Assembly: GCA_026745465.1 (NCBI GenBank)
Contig: JACYXH010000109.1
Span: 357,501-421,500 of the forward strand
DNA: 64,000 nucleotides
From: Lota lota
Taxonomy: Eukaryota; Chordata; Actinopteri; Gadiformes; Lotidae
Direction of reading: 5' to 3'
The position numbers and the translations under genes are program-made. The notes below the pieces were generated by a model, which saw only the letters and a program-made list of their open reading frames with translations, was not told where the DNA came from and searched no databases. This document shows positions 46,561 through 58,454 of the stretch, in pieces (position 1 is the stretch's first letter; every line of letters begins with the position of its first letter).

Positions 46561-49500
46561 CCACTACACCGTTCGCGTGAACCGTTCACGTCTACGTTAC
46601 CTTTTACATTTAGCGGACTTTCTTCACAGCGATCAGGTTGAAAACGATCCAAGAACCACCAGACGACCACCATTGCAGCAAGCAGCCGGGTTGCCACACT
46701 CAACAGATCAGGAGGGGTGCATAACAGCATAACAGCTGTAGCAAGAATGTCATTTGTATTTGTATTATTTTAATAGTGAGTTCTTCTTCCCACCCTCACT
46801 TCGGGGTCGCTTTGGATACAAGTGTCTGCTAATTGCGTACGTGTTAACGTGAGTGTCGAAAGAAGTCCAAATGAAGCTTGTAAATGCACCTGACAGTACA
46901 TTGTCAGCAAGTACCAGCGTTGACTTGTGCGGAGGATGTTTTCTGCTCATTGTGATTCCTTTTCCCCTGGTTTCATGTTTCATGAAACAGCCTCTTAACA
47001 TAACCGAGGAAAACAGGCCGGGAGAGGTCAGGCAATAGTGAGCGCAGGGATATGAAAACATAAATAATGAACCTACATTTCAATATCTGTATGCCTATGT
47101 GTCTCTAAATATGTGGGACTGTGTGTGCGTGCGTGCGTGCATGCGTGTGTGTTCCTGTGAGTCCAATCTCACCTCATTTGCCCGTATCCATCTCACCTCA
47201 GTCTGACATGGCCTCCCATCGGACTCCCAACGAAAAGCTCTGCACCTGCGTCACGCTCCACACACACGAGTCACTAATGTGTAGCCACTCCATTTCCTCT
47301 GCGCTTGGGACACACAATCCATAATGTCATGCGTCCACAAGGCAAAGTTGTATGGTTTGCATTGAGCTTTTGTACCTGAAGTTAGTACGTAGCTCCTTTA
47401 TGATTCCACAAGGTAGCTCCCTCAGGAGCTAATGTCACTCATTAAATATTTCTTTGTTAATTGGTTGAATGTACACACCTGTCACTTTGGCTATTTAGCA
47501 TGTTGGTTCCCATGCTAAGGTTTCACATGTCTTGGGCTTTTAAATAATCACCACCTGAAGGGTTTTGATAAATGTCCTGTAAATCATATCTTAAAATAAT
47601 CTTAAAATAATAATAATAATCTTTAAACAAATAAGTAAACCATTTCTATTTTTTTTTTATCGTTTACATATCAAGATTTCTTGACTTCAAACCAAGCTGT
47701 AAGGCATGATGATATGAATAGCTTATTAATAACCAGCATGCTGGGCACGCTGTAACATAGAATGCACCCGCTTACAAGGAGCATTATGTGGCCCTCCTAG
47801 CCTCTTTATGTTGTGTGTTTATGTTATATCGTCTCCTACATTGTTATAGTGACACAAAAATGACGACGGTTCGTTTTTTAATCGTAAGTAATTGTTACAT
47901 ACTTTTATCTATGTCTTATTCTTGGCAAGAAAACAAGGACTGTTAGTGTAGCCAAACAAGATGGACCAAGAGACAAACAGAGCGCAGAGACGGAGCGTAA
48001 CAAAAGATCCAGGCGGCGAGAAAGATGTCGGGAAACAGACAGAGGTGCAACGGGCCATACAGGAAGGTCAAACTTACGTTAATGTTCCTCTTCGATTGAC
48101 AGTGAGCATTTCCTCTGCAGATTGTGGTATTTGGTTGCTGCGTGCAGCTGATAAAGCTTTGGAAGAGAACGTTCTTTGCTCCATTCTAGTCGACGGCACC
48201 CAGCCTTGGAGCCGGTGCTTTAGTGAAGCAGCCACGGTAATATGTGTCCAACGTGTTTCGCTGTGTCTCATTGCCGACATGGCTGCAACGCTTTTAAGAT
48301 TGTCTGAGTGAGAAACATTTTTTTTAAATAGCCAAGACAAAGTGAAGGGTAGATCCATGTGAAACAATAACTGATAAGAAAAAAACAACTAAAGAAATAA
48401 CCTAAAACATAAAAATAATAAAATAATGAACTAAAATAACCTAAAATCCAGATGTAGTGAGTGTGGTGGGAAAGGCGAGGTGGACATCGCGGCTGCGTTT
48501 TAAGGAGAGTCCCTCGTGTCGCTGGGCTCCATTGCTGGCGGCTAACGTTTAGCTCGTCTGTGAGAGGCCGGGTGCTTGCAGTCAGCCCACAGCAGGCGCC
48601 TTGTGCAAGCAGCCATGACAGCCCCGGCACCTCTTCAGGCTTAGCATGTATTCAATCCCCTTTTCTCATTCAATTCTGTGCGGGTAATCATTCGATTTGA
48701 AGAGGAAAATCCACTCGCCACCAGGAAGCGTCCGTCAGGGGGCTTTTTGCTCGGCTTAGTGCAGAGAGGACAGAAGCGTTTCATGACTTTGTGACTTCAG
48801 GCCGCTCACAAATAAAGAACTCATAATGACTTTAGAGAAGCGCTTGAGCGCCGCCCGACGAACCGAATCCAAGTGACCGTTTGTAGAGGGGCCCCAGCGG
48901 GGGCCTAATAGCGACTTGATTGGATGAAAAGACGCCACTTATGCAAAGCAGTGCCAACAATAATAAAGGGCCATTAATGATGTAATGACGATAAATTGAC
49001 TGATAAATTGAGCTTCAGTATTGCTAAGTGACTGAACAATAAAGCAGCACATGCCGGGCAATGCGTTCCGTGTGCAAAGACAACGATGACAAACTAGGCA
49101 ACTGTAAATGATGGATGATTCTCAGGGGGGTATGACTGTCGCTCGTGACTTTGGGGGGAGGGGGGTGGGGGGGGGGAGAGAAGAGAAAACAAAATCTGCA
49201 TAAGCAAATGTCCCCGGTGTTTGGAGCAAATCATCAAGTTTTGTTTGAGTCTGACAACAACAGATGCATCTAACAAGTTCAAGGTCACTCAAATACAACA
49301 CCAATGATAACACAGAGACAAACGTTTTGCTTTCTTCGTCATCAACGTTTGCAGTTGTACAGAGAAGCGAGTCTGTCGGGGACGGACAGGTGTCCTTGGA
49401 GAAATTCCAGTACTCAGGCAGGATGGCCAGCTGCCACCGATAGAAGCAGAGAGTCCCCAGGCATGACTCCCTTTTGACTTTTACTTTTCTTCTGCATTCT

Positions 49501-49797
49501 GACAAATTCATGCCTGATGAGCAGACGAAATTCAACTCGTGAATGTTTCATCGTCATCGTCCGTCGCAGCCCAAAATAAATTATAATCAATTGCTAGCTT
49601 GGGCTAGAGGCAACGTGATTGTTTTGCTACCATGTGATCCACATGAAACGTCATGTTGACGCTAAAGATCATCCATTTATCATACAGCATGGGTCCAGAA
49701 TAACAATTTACCGCAAATCTGTTTTAAACTATGATGAGTTGTTGATGAAAAGTAATGATAATCAATCATAGTAATGACGATCGTCATTACAAAGAAA
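46561..49797. other. gene-free stretch; SINE tail fragment and CNE-like part
   Basis: GTCGCTTTGGATACAAGTG (about 46807) resembles the TTTGGATAAAAGCGTCTGCT tail of fish SINEs, and ACATTTAGCGGACTTT (about 46606) resembles its complement. Region 48900-49040 is rich in transcription-factor-like words (see findings). An open segment at 47961-48311 (116 codons) has a good start context but no recognised homolog. G-runs at 49150-49178. Confidence 0.4.
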
Positions 49798-50190
49798 TGG
49801 TGGTGGTGGTGGTGGTGGTGGTGGTGATGGTGGTGGTGGTGGTGATGGTGGTGGTGGTGATAGTGGTGGTGGTGGTGGTGGTGGTGGTGGTGGTGGTGAT
49901 GGTGGTGATGGTGATGGTGGTGGTGGTGGTGGTGGTGATGGTGGTGGTGATGGTGGTGGTGGTGGTGGTGGTTGTGATGGTGGTGGGTGTGGTTGTGATG
50001 GTGTTGGGTGTGGTTGTGATGACGGTAGTAGTGATGGTGGTGATGGTGGTGGTGGTGGTGGTGGTGATGGTGGTGGTGGTGGTGATGGTGGTGGGTGTGG
50101 TTGTGATGGTGGTGGGTGTGGTTGTGATGGTGGTGGGTGTGGTTGTGACGACGGTAGTAGTGATGGTGGGGTGGTAGTGGTGGTTATGAC
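49798..50190. repeat. (GGT)n/(GAT) trinucleotide array
   Basis: GGT repeats with GAT interruptions and a higher-order GATGGTGGTGGGTGTGGTTG unit (49980-50150). The valine, proline and threonine frames are artefacts. Confidence 0.96.
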
Positions 50191-50710
50191 GGTTGCGGTG
50201 GCAGCTGAAGGAGGAAGCAGTAGGAGGAAGAGCCGGGTCAGATCCGCAGGCCACACTACAAGTCATTCCCTCATCATTTAGCACGTGCTCTGTACTCTGA
50301 GTCACACATCATAGACGTCGTGAAAGGGAAGAAAAGCGTTTAAAAGCATGTAAGCAGAAGTAGTCATTTCTGCAGTAAGAAATGCAGTGGTTTTCTTCTT
50401 CATATTCTCTTAGCACCTCTCGGTATTATTGATGGGAATTCCCCTGGATGTTTCGCTGCACTGTAATAGCATTAGAGACTTTCTGCAACAGCAGCCATGT
50501 CCGTTTGAATGGTGGCTTAAAAAACGCACACAGGCTCAGTGATGACTGCGTGGGCGGGTGGACCGGGGGGGCTGTTTGAGGGATCGGGTCTGGGTGGGCT
50601 GGTGTGCTATTCCTGGTTTTCCCTCACGGCCGGGAGCCAGGCTGCATCCTGGCCTGAAGGGGGGATTTTCTCCCGGCTTGACGTGTGCTTGGCTGGTGGC
50701 CCACTGTGGG
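50191..50710. other. gene-free stretch, no gene seen
   Basis: Unique-looking. It becomes GC-richer after 50540, leading into the palindrome cluster. Confidence 0.5.
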
Positions 50711-50785
50711 GGAGGACACACTGAGTGTGTCCTCCCTCTGGGCTCACTGAGAACCCAGAGAGAAGACACACTGAGTGTGTCTTCT
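50711..50785. repeat. three abutting 25-bp palindromic units
   Basis: 50711-50735 and 50761-50785 are perfect 12-bp-arm palindromes around a central G (GGAGGACACACT and AGAAGACACACT arms). 50736-50760 pairs at 10 of 12 positions (CTCTGGG/CCCAGAG arms). All three contain CACTGAG at or next to the centre. Shorter palindromic DNA (CCCACTGTGGG) lies just upstream near 50700. Confidence 0.93.
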
Positions 50786-50846
50786 GTCCCCTCAGAGGGT
50801 TTCACAGCACTCCGTTTGGGGACGAGAGTTAGCAGACGCTAACACT

Positions 50847-50847
<1 letters not shown>

Positions 50848-50885
<38 letters not shown>

Positions 50886-50953
50886 GCGTCCAGATTGGCC
50901 CACGACAGACGCGCGCACACACACGTCCCCACACACACACACACACACACATA
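50848..50953. repeat. (CA)n tracts
   Basis: CA at 50848-50879 and 50912-50956, separated by CGCGCGT- and GACAGACGCGCGC-containing sequence. Confidence 0.9.
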
Positions 50954-50982
50954 CACATTCATTTGACCATGGATATGCTCTG

Positions 50983-51019
50983 TTCTGTTTGGACAGACAC
51001 TGTGTCTGACCAAACAGAA
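50983..51019. repeat. 37-bp palindrome
   Basis: Arms TTCTGTTTGGACAGACAC (50983-51000) and GTGTCTGACCAAACAGAA (51002-51019) around a central T, with one mismatched pair. Confidence 0.92.
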
Positions 51020-51876
51020 GAGCCTGCTGGGAGGACAGGCTGTGACCATCTAACCGTCAGCGAATTTCAGTGTGGAGGAGAACTCCAGCAAGGTTACGAC
51101 AGTGTCGTCATTAATGCTCTAAAAGTGGTAAAAAGGATGGTTTAATGAAAGGGAGAGTGACTCTCTCTCTGTCGAAATGGTTCTTTGAAAGTCTCCGATT
51201 TCTGAAAGTAATTTGACGTGGGGAAAAAAAGAATGATATATAACATCAAATACATGCAAAAATATCAGGGAGTACGTCGCCCCCGGGTGTATTAAAGTAG
51301 GCAAGGGCACTTTATCAGCCACTCATAGACATATTTAGCACTTCCTCTTTGTGCTTCTAGATGAGATGAGAGTGCTGACTCAGCAGACTCGGGAAGGGTT
51401 TGGGGACCGCGTCTATTGTCTTTGATTGGGCCTACATGAAGCAAGGCATTGACGCGTGAAGGGTTCCATACAGAAGCCTTGGTGCTGTGGTTCAGCTTCC
51501 CTGCAGCGGTGCCATTTCTCTCACCTACCTGTACCTATGGGGAGGGGGGAGGGGGGGGGGGGGGGTTAAGGGTGGCCACGATGTGTACTTCCATCCACCT
51601 CATAAGCAGATTTGTTTGCTTATAAGATATGGAAATACGCATTTGTGCTTGTTATTAAGCATGTGGTCAACGCTTTCATTTCTTCATTCCAGCCTCGTAC
51701 AACGCGAAACGTGAACGAATGCTATCGCTATTCCATTCCGAATGTTGAGCTCTGCTAGGGTGAACAGCATCCCCATTGGGAACTGCCGCATTGAAATTAA
51801 GTTGATGAGTGTGACACAACCTTGCGAGGCACATCAGCCCCACTAGCGTCATCACATCGACTAAACATCTGAAGGA

Positions 51877-51907
<31 letters not shown>

Positions 51908-52137
51908 ACACTATCTACTAGGGAGACTTGTGCCTTGCGGCAAGACAAGATCTTAAGGAGAAGCTTTACGAATCACGTTTCCGTCCAGCCTTGCACCGGA
52001 CCCTGTGTGTATGGGAGACGCAGTGCAGAGATACAGCAGAGTTCTCGTCAAAGAGCCCGTGTCACGGCTGTCTGCCTGTAACACTCCTTGAGACTGTCCT
52101 CCCATAGGTATTACCAGTTAGCCTGCCTCTGTCTGAC
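51020..52137. other. gene-free stretch
   Basis: G-run at 51551-51565 and (CA)n at 51879-51902. No exon recognised. Confidence 0.5.
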
Positions 52138-52281
52138 ACACACACGCAGACACACACGCAGACACACACACACACACACACACATAAAAACACATACACA
52201 CACACGCAGACACACACACACATGCACACACACACAGACACACACGCACACACACACACACAGACAGACACACACACGCAG

Positions 52282-52312
<31 letters not shown>

Positions 52313-52467
52313 TGCACAGACACACACACACATAAAAACACATACACACACACACGCAGACACACACACACATGCACACACAGACACACACACACACAGA
52401 CACATAAAAACACATACACACACAAACACACACACACACACACACACAGAGACACACACACACACTG
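52137..52467. repeat. (CA)n array with CAGA and TAAAAACA units
   Basis: Long imperfect CA array in which a larger phrase containing ACATAAAAACACATACAC recurs (about 52180, 52330, 52400). Confidence 0.94.
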
Positions 52468-54769
52468 TGGAGGGCCAGGAGAACCTCAGCGCCCCCAAAG
52501 GGCCGAGAACGGACGGCACAGACCTACAGGTAGAAGGCAGCTGGGAAAGGTGGTGGATAATCACTATTATCACTCGCAGCTGCTGCAGGCCTGGGAGTAG
52601 CAACCAACTCCTGGCCTACTTAAGCCTGCCAGTGACTACAGGGCAAGGAGGTGTGGGAGCTGGCAACCCAGCAAGAATGGTAAGCGGCTCCTGGCCGAAC
52701 ACTTTTATGAAGAGAGAACATAGTGGATAATGCGAAGACGGCCGTTTAAAGAAGGGCTTCTTTCCCCCTTCTCATGGCCAAGACTTTCATTTCACCAACT
52801 TCTTAAGACAATTGATTGACTACAAATGACAGGAGGTATTCATTTGTTTACCACTCAATTCCTCAGTTCTGGAGTTAACGACAAGCAAAGATGCAAGTAG
52901 AAGACAGATACTAGCCAGTATGATATTAAAGAAAACACAACTACGTACACATTGGCTCAGGCTATCCATATACCAATATATGTGATATATAATACATGAC
53001 TTAGTTTACACAGGTTTTACCACTGGTAGGACCAGTACTACCAGTACCGCTGTGACCAGCCAGCGCCAACTCCTCCAACCTAAACGACCTAGTCTGTTGT
53101 TTGGGTTGGAGGTCACGTTGGACTGGCAGCACTGCTCACTAAAAAGAAGCATGCACTTCAGTTTCCACCACAGGAGTGGATATTCAATCAAATATTTATT
53201 CAAGCATGGTTTTAGTATTCCACATCGGTCAATGAACGAGATCAGAGAATAGCATTTGCACACTTTTACATATATCGCTCTGAATGGACATGTCTTGATT
53301 CAGAATTAATTTTGATTGGGGTTGTCTGACCACAAGGGAGCTAGGATTCAACACCCACGGTCTTGTTCCTCTCTAAATCTCTCAACCAACACCCACAAGC
53401 CACACAACTGTTGATGGCTTGGTTTCCTCTTTTCTCTTGCTGATATCCTCTGCAGGGCAGAGTGAAAACATATTACCGATTTACATTTAATAAATAAAAA
53501 AACTCAACAGGGTGCTGCTGCTTCTACAGAGGTTTTAATAAAAAAGGTTTAATAATAATAACTTCCTTTTTTTTGGGGGGGGGGGGGGGGGGGGGGCGTC
53601 GTTAAATAACTAAATTGACTCTAGCCGTGGTGAAAACGGGTGTTTTTTTACCAGGCTAGTCACTTGATGATTCCCAGTGGGAGAGCGAGCACCTCTTCTC
53701 TAATGAGAGTAGAACACAGAGCCGTGCCTTCGTCTCCTCCCCATCCAGGAGCTGCTGCACCACCTATTCTTACTCATCATGATGGGCCTCATCTGAGGCA
53801 AGAGGGAGGGAGGAAGAGAGACATAGACAGAGACCGAGCGAGCGAGAGGGAGAGAGAGAGAGAGGGAGAGAGAGAGAGCAACTTCCCTTATTCAGTAAGA
53901 CTGTTCCAGTAACATTTGATCAGGTCATTACATGAAGAGGAACACTTTGTACCAGGCCACACTGATGGTTCCTCTTTGCTGCCGATTGCTCTTAGTTCAT
54001 CTGCAGCTCCCACAATTTAGTATGCTATTAGAGACCTGTTGTGGATTGCAACTAGGGTCTCTTTAAGTGAAAGGTCAAAACGATTGAGCATACGGTCTAT
54101 TTGACTAAGAGACACCCACCTCCTTCTGGTCCAGGTCTCAGGTTGCACCTCACTGTCGCTGTGTACGGTGTTGAACCCAAGACATGGAAAGAGGGAATGA
54201 AAGCACATGTGTGGCATGGGTGGTAGGGTAGGGTCTGTATGACCCTTATGTCACCTGTTTTAAATCTGTTCATTGAAAATGTTGTTGTCACATTCCATTT
54301 GAACTTTGTGACTTTTCCAAAGTAAATGTCATTAGTTTCCCATTTTATCTGAGGCAACAGCACTGCTTTAGCTGTATCTGAAGAAAACCTTGATGACTAG
54401 GCAATACATCAATTGCATCCGTTTTTTGTAAAGCAGCATGCTCTTTTGTCAATTTCACTACAAATATAAATGTCAAAAGTTATTCAATGAAATAACCCCC
54501 AAAAAAATTATAAAAGTAATCGCACAGTTTCCAACTCCACATCTCGCTGGAGAGACAGAAAACCAAGACGAGACGCCAGGCGACTCCAGCCAGCTGGCAG
54601 CCGGGCTCTACAGCTCTAGCGTTAAGTCCAAGATAGGACTACCATGGCTTTGAGTGCCAGGACAACACACAGCAGCTCCTGCCCCTTTAGAACCTCTGTG
54701 TTTCCCAGGCTGAGAACACAGCAAACTCCAGGCGACCATGACCATGACATAAATACGCCATCGGGTGGA
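52468..54769. other. gene-free stretch
   Basis: G-run at 53574-53596 and GA tract at 53818-53879. No exon recognised on either strand. Confidence 0.5.
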
Positions 54770-54858
54770 TCTGCATGGATGGCCCCAGTAGGAATCGAGC
54801 CCCTAAACCCTAGCAGTGTTACTGCCTTGCTCCACTAGTTGAGCTAGACAGGACCATG
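54730..54858 (-). repeat. tRNA-derived SINE fragment
   Basis: On the minus strand TCTAGCTCAACTAGTGGAGC (A-box region, about 54848-54829) is followed by GGGGCTCGATTCCTAC (B-box region, about 54803-54788). Same tRNA-head type as the copy at 39541. Confidence 0.75.
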
Positions 54859-54865
54859 GGAGTTA

Positions 54866-54874
54866 TGTGTGTGT

Positions 54875-54922
<48 letters not shown>
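54866..54922. repeat. (GT)n joined to G34
   Basis: GT tract 54866-54888 followed directly by 34 G residues, the longest G-run in the window. Confidence 0.96.
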
Positions 54923-54923
<1 letters not shown>

Positions 54924-55491
54924 AATAAAACATTATAAATCGATTAAATTGATTGTCAATTAATTAATCTGTTTTCAATTGTTCATAACCCATACTCGCG
55001 TACTCAACAGCTGCTGTTTAGTTTCTATGAATCTGGTTATGCATGCAGATCATATTTCCTCATTAGTTATAGAATATTGAAGACATATGCCCATTTTCCC
55101 CACCATATTGTCTCAATTGAACCTACTGTTTAGCTTGGTATTTCATTCAGTAAGAGGCAATTACAAGAACGAAAAGTTGATCTTCTATAGTTTTGTTTCA
55201 AGTGAAAACTAATCCGTCCAAAACTCAAACAGTTTGACAAGTAAGTTCATAGCATCATTGATATTCAGCAGTCTGATCGTATCTGGCATCAGGCAATATC
55301 AACACACAATTTCCTTGCCAAATAATAAAAATAACTAGGACCGCTAGCAGTCTCGAAAGGTATTCACACTCCAGCGCCCGCCATTTCCAAGCGAATCAAG
55401 GTGGCACGTCATAACTCCGAGACGCAACTATACCTCCGACAGGGGCAGAACTTGGTTGTTCGGCACTGGGTCTTTTTTTACTCCCGAAAAC
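54923..55491. other. gene-free stretch, no gene seen
   Basis: AT-rich unique sequence. Confidence 0.5.
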
Positions 55492-55720
55492 ACACGCACA
55501 CACAGACACACAGACACACATACACACACAGACACACACAGACAAATGCACACATACACATACACTCACACACACACACAAACTGACACAGACACACATA
55601 CACACACACCCACACAGACACACACACACAAACACACACACACATACACGCACACACATAAAGACACACAAACACACACACACACACACACGGACACACA
55701 CACACAGACACACACACACT
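55492..55720. repeat. (CA)n array with CAGA interruptions
   Basis: Imperfect CA array. Confidence 0.94.
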
Positions 55721-57060
55721 GGTTTAATAATACATGCCGTTTATGTGTGATTTGGCTAAATCTATAGGCGAAGTGGTGCATTGTGCTTATGAGGAATTAC
55801 TCACTGTGACGTCATGGAATGAGATATTGTCACCAAGCGTTTTACACACGTTAAGGGAGGTGCCCTCTATGGGCATGGCAAGTTTCCAGTTCCTGCTACC
55901 TTCTGAAGCAGACTTGTAGTTGATAGAATAATATTAGTTAATTAACATTCTGAATTTGCCATAACTCGTAAATCATTTCAAAGATCCCTGCTAAATTTAA
56001 GATCAGACACGTCTATAGATCATGTGGACCATGTGTGTCATTTAATGTGGAAATAATGTTCAGCATGTAAAATAAGGCATGTTCACTCAGATACTCTGTG
56101 AATACCCAATAATAAGAAAAACTGTATCGGCTTGTTTTCTGAAAAATGTTTGGCATCTGAAATGATATTCATACCATGGATGCATAAGGCTGAAGTGTTA
56201 TGTTTCGACAGACACAGCAATAGCCCACACCATGCAGATTGAAATCATTAGACATGTAGCACAGGCCGCTACCCTGTGGTATCCAACCTCCACCTATGGT
56301 TTTATGAGACGTAAATAGCTCCAATCAGAATGTCAGGGCAGTGATTCTCAGTGGACGCTCAGCAATACAAAGTAGCGAGCAGGCTATAGAGCACAGCCAC
56401 ACACAGATCAATGTAGTGTAGTCCGATTATTGACACCTGTAGCGTTCATAAAATAACTAAGGTAGTGCTGATGTTGCCATTAGCAATCTTTGAAAGAGCT
56501 GGACTGCTGCTGGGCATCTCAGATGTAACTCAGCCCAGTCTGGTATCTCAGATGTAAAAAAAAAAAAGTAGGCCTATTTTGGATGTGTAAGTCATAGTTG
56601 TGGAATTAACTAAAACAAAAAGCCTGATTGGCAAATTTCAAAGCAGTTCATTTTTTAATGTCCAATGCATCTAGAAGAGTGTCAGTTGCAATCATACATT
56701 TCTAGCGAGGAAGCTGAGTATACACAGTAAGGCTATACTGCCATCGGGGGGCCAGTGGATATAAATGCATTTCTCTGAAAAGAATTGGTTATTTACTCTA
56801 GTGTGTAATTACTCTTCATTGCTTATCCCGCATCCACACACGCTTATGCCTTTTCATTTGTAGACATGGACGACCTTTTTATTCTGCTCCTCCACACTGC
56901 AGCTCAGCCAAAGAATCCACTTGTCTTTGCTGGGAAAACAGACATCAAAGCATCATAAACCACATCGCAACTGTAACCATCATCACCATCATCCTCATAA
57001 TTTTACTGTTTGTTGCTCTGTTTGTTTGTTTAATGGATTGAGTGTTTTATTGTTGATTTT
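55721..57060. other. gene-free stretch 3' of the ferroxidase gene
   Basis: Contains a perfect CRE octamer TGACGTCA at about 55807. A minus-strand AATAAA near 56881 (read as TTTATT on the plus strand) could be a polyadenylation signal for the ferroxidase gene. No further exon confirmed. Confidence 0.4.
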
Positions 57061-57126
57061 GTAAGGTGACCTTGAGTGTTTTGAAAGGCGCCTATAAATA
57101 AAATGCATTATTATTATTATTATTAT
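57040..57126 (+). repeat. retroposon 3' tail with (ATT)n
   Basis: TTTGTAAGGTGACCTTGAGT, then GTTTTGAAAGGCGCCTATAA and ATAAAATGCATTATTATTAT, is a very common fish LINE/SINE 3' end. If the ferroxidase 3'UTR extends this far, the tail lies within it in antisense. Confidence 0.75.
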
Positions 57127-57278
57127 AATCACTGCCATGGCATTCTGTGCCTGTATTGCAATAGCATAAAAGACATTGACGCAGTGTGTGAGACACACAC
57201 TGTTCTTGAATTATTATATATTTAAATTATTATTATTATTATTTTAAAAAAAGATCTTCATTTTCTGACAATTTCTTC

Positions 57279-57392
57279 TCACACACTTTTTTCGGTGACG
57301 GTATATATGGCCTCCATGCCTGAGGAGATGTGGTCTGAGACATGGCAGTGCACCAGCCAGCTGCCAGCGATCTCTGGACGCATCTTCACCGT
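57279..57392 (-). CDS. multicopper ferroxidase (ceruloplasmin/hephaestin family), last coding exon
   Basis: Acceptor gtgcag. It encodes TVKMRPEIAGSWLVHCHVSD, then HISSGMEAIYTVTEKSV and TGA at 57281-57279. HCHVSDHISSGM carries the complete HCHxxxHxxxxM motif: the Cys and His ligands of the type 1 copper with the axial Met, and the two His flanking the Cys that reach the trinuclear cluster. The protein stops 11 residues after Gly-Met-Glu-Ala, with no transmembrane segment, which suggests a secreted, ceruloplasmin-like protein; hephaestins continue into a membrane anchor. A weak alternative donor near the stop (gtgaga) could join another exon further left, so the C terminus is not certain. Confidence 0.85.
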   Translation of the reverse strand, partial: TVKMRPEIAGSWLVHCHVSDHISSGMEAIYTVTEKSV

Positions 57393-57583
57393 CTGCACCA
57401 AGAGAGACATGAGAACACCTTCACAGCTCTAGTCACGGCAGCAGGGACCCCACTGGCATCAGAACCAGCACCTTCATCATCACTCAAAAAGTTTTCTAGG
57501 GAGGCGATGGTGGGTCAAATGGACTGTATTTGCAAACATTTGACATTAATGACACACAAACACACACACACACACGCACACGC

Positions 57584-57622
<39 letters not shown>

Positions 57623-57724
57623 GTGTCAACCTGAAAGCTCAAGGATCAAACCAGCAACCTTGCTGGTTTGCTCCTGAGCTACTGCTACTGGTTTGTGATC
57701 AGTGGTCAAATGTTGAGGGGTTAC
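57393..57724 (-). other. intron with (CA)n
   Basis: 332-bp GT-AG intron with CA tract 57555-57619. Confidence 0.8.
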
Positions 57725-57781
57725 CTGGAATGTGGCTGGAAACAAATCGTACACGTCAGTGCGGTGCTGCCGTCCTCCCAA
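57725..57781 (-). CDS. multicopper ferroxidase exon
   Basis: 57-bp phase-0 exon with acceptor actctag and donor gtaacc. It encodes LGGRQHRTDVYDLFPATFQ. HRxDVYDLFPxTFQT is a conserved strand of the last cupredoxin domain in ceruloplasmin and hephaestin (HRGVYSSDVFDIFPGTYQT in ceruloplasmin). An in-frame alternative acceptor (ggcag before CAC) would shorten it by five residues. Confidence 0.82.
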
Positions 57782-57992
57782 CTAGAGTATTGACAGGTAG
57801 TGAGGTCAAAACATGGGGAGGAGAGAAAAACAACAGACATGACAAAGGAACACCTTTTGTTTGTTCAATTTCTGGATTTTTTGTTTTCCTTCAATGTGAT
57901 GGAGGTATACTGCTGTCTAAAATGTGTGAACATCATTGAATGTGTGTGCGTGTGCGTGCGTGTGTGTGTGCGCATCCACAATGTATACACAC

Positions 57993-58132
57993 CTTGTAAT
58001 CAACGCTGTGACCATGCCAATGTGCAGTGTGTATGTCCACTTCGCTGCCCATTCCCATCAGATACCAGTACACCTTCTCCCCCACCACCATGTTTAAACC
58101 CTCCAGGTTTGAATACATGCGACCATTGATAG
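57993..58132 (-). CDS. multicopper ferroxidase exon with HxHG copper motif
   Basis: 140-bp exon; two bases complete the Ala codon begun in the preceding exon, and it ends in phase 0. It encodes [20 protein letters not shown], then [20 protein letters not shown] and GHSVDYK. AINGRMxxNLxGLxMxVGxxVxWYLMGMGxExDxHTxHxHGHS is the hallmark of the last domain of ceruloplasmin. HTAHWHGHS supplies His ligands of the trinuclear cluster and the type 1 site. The enzyme oxidises Fe(II) to Fe(III) coupled to O2 reduction, aiding iron loading of transferrin. Confidence 0.92.
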
Positions 58133-58279
58133 CTACCAGGGTCAACAGAGACAAAAGATAAGGCACAATATTTGGTTGAATTGTTGTGCTATTTTGTGAG
58201 TTTTGTGTGTGCATGCGAGACCGGATGTAAGTGGGTGTTGATACGGTGTGTAATTACATGCAGGCTTCAATCGTCTCAC

Positions 58280-58371
58280 CATGCATCTTGTTGCTCTCTA
58301 TGAATTGCTCATTGTCCTTCAGACCTCTGGGTGGGTTGACGATGTGGGTTCGGATGTTGTCGTCTAAGTAC
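58280..58371 (-). CDS. multicopper ferroxidase exon
   Basis: 92-bp exon; acceptor gtacag, donor gtgaga. It encodes (W)YLDDNIRTHIVNPPRGLK, then DNEQFIESNKMH. Matches the YLDDNI...EEFIESNKMHAING segment of ceruloplasmin. The two adjacent introns are short (83 and 147 bp), a compact arrangement typical of fish genes. Confidence 0.9.
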
Positions 58372-58454
58372 CTGTACATGGCAACAATAATGAGAATAAC
58401 TAAACTACTAGACCGGAGTGACCATACCGCGGTACTGAAATCCTCTGTACCTAC

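Noticed and set aside
47961..48311. 116-codon frame starting MDQETNRAQRRSV
   Set aside because: Good start context but no recognised homology, and the minus strand is also open. It could be chance or a first exon; not supportable.
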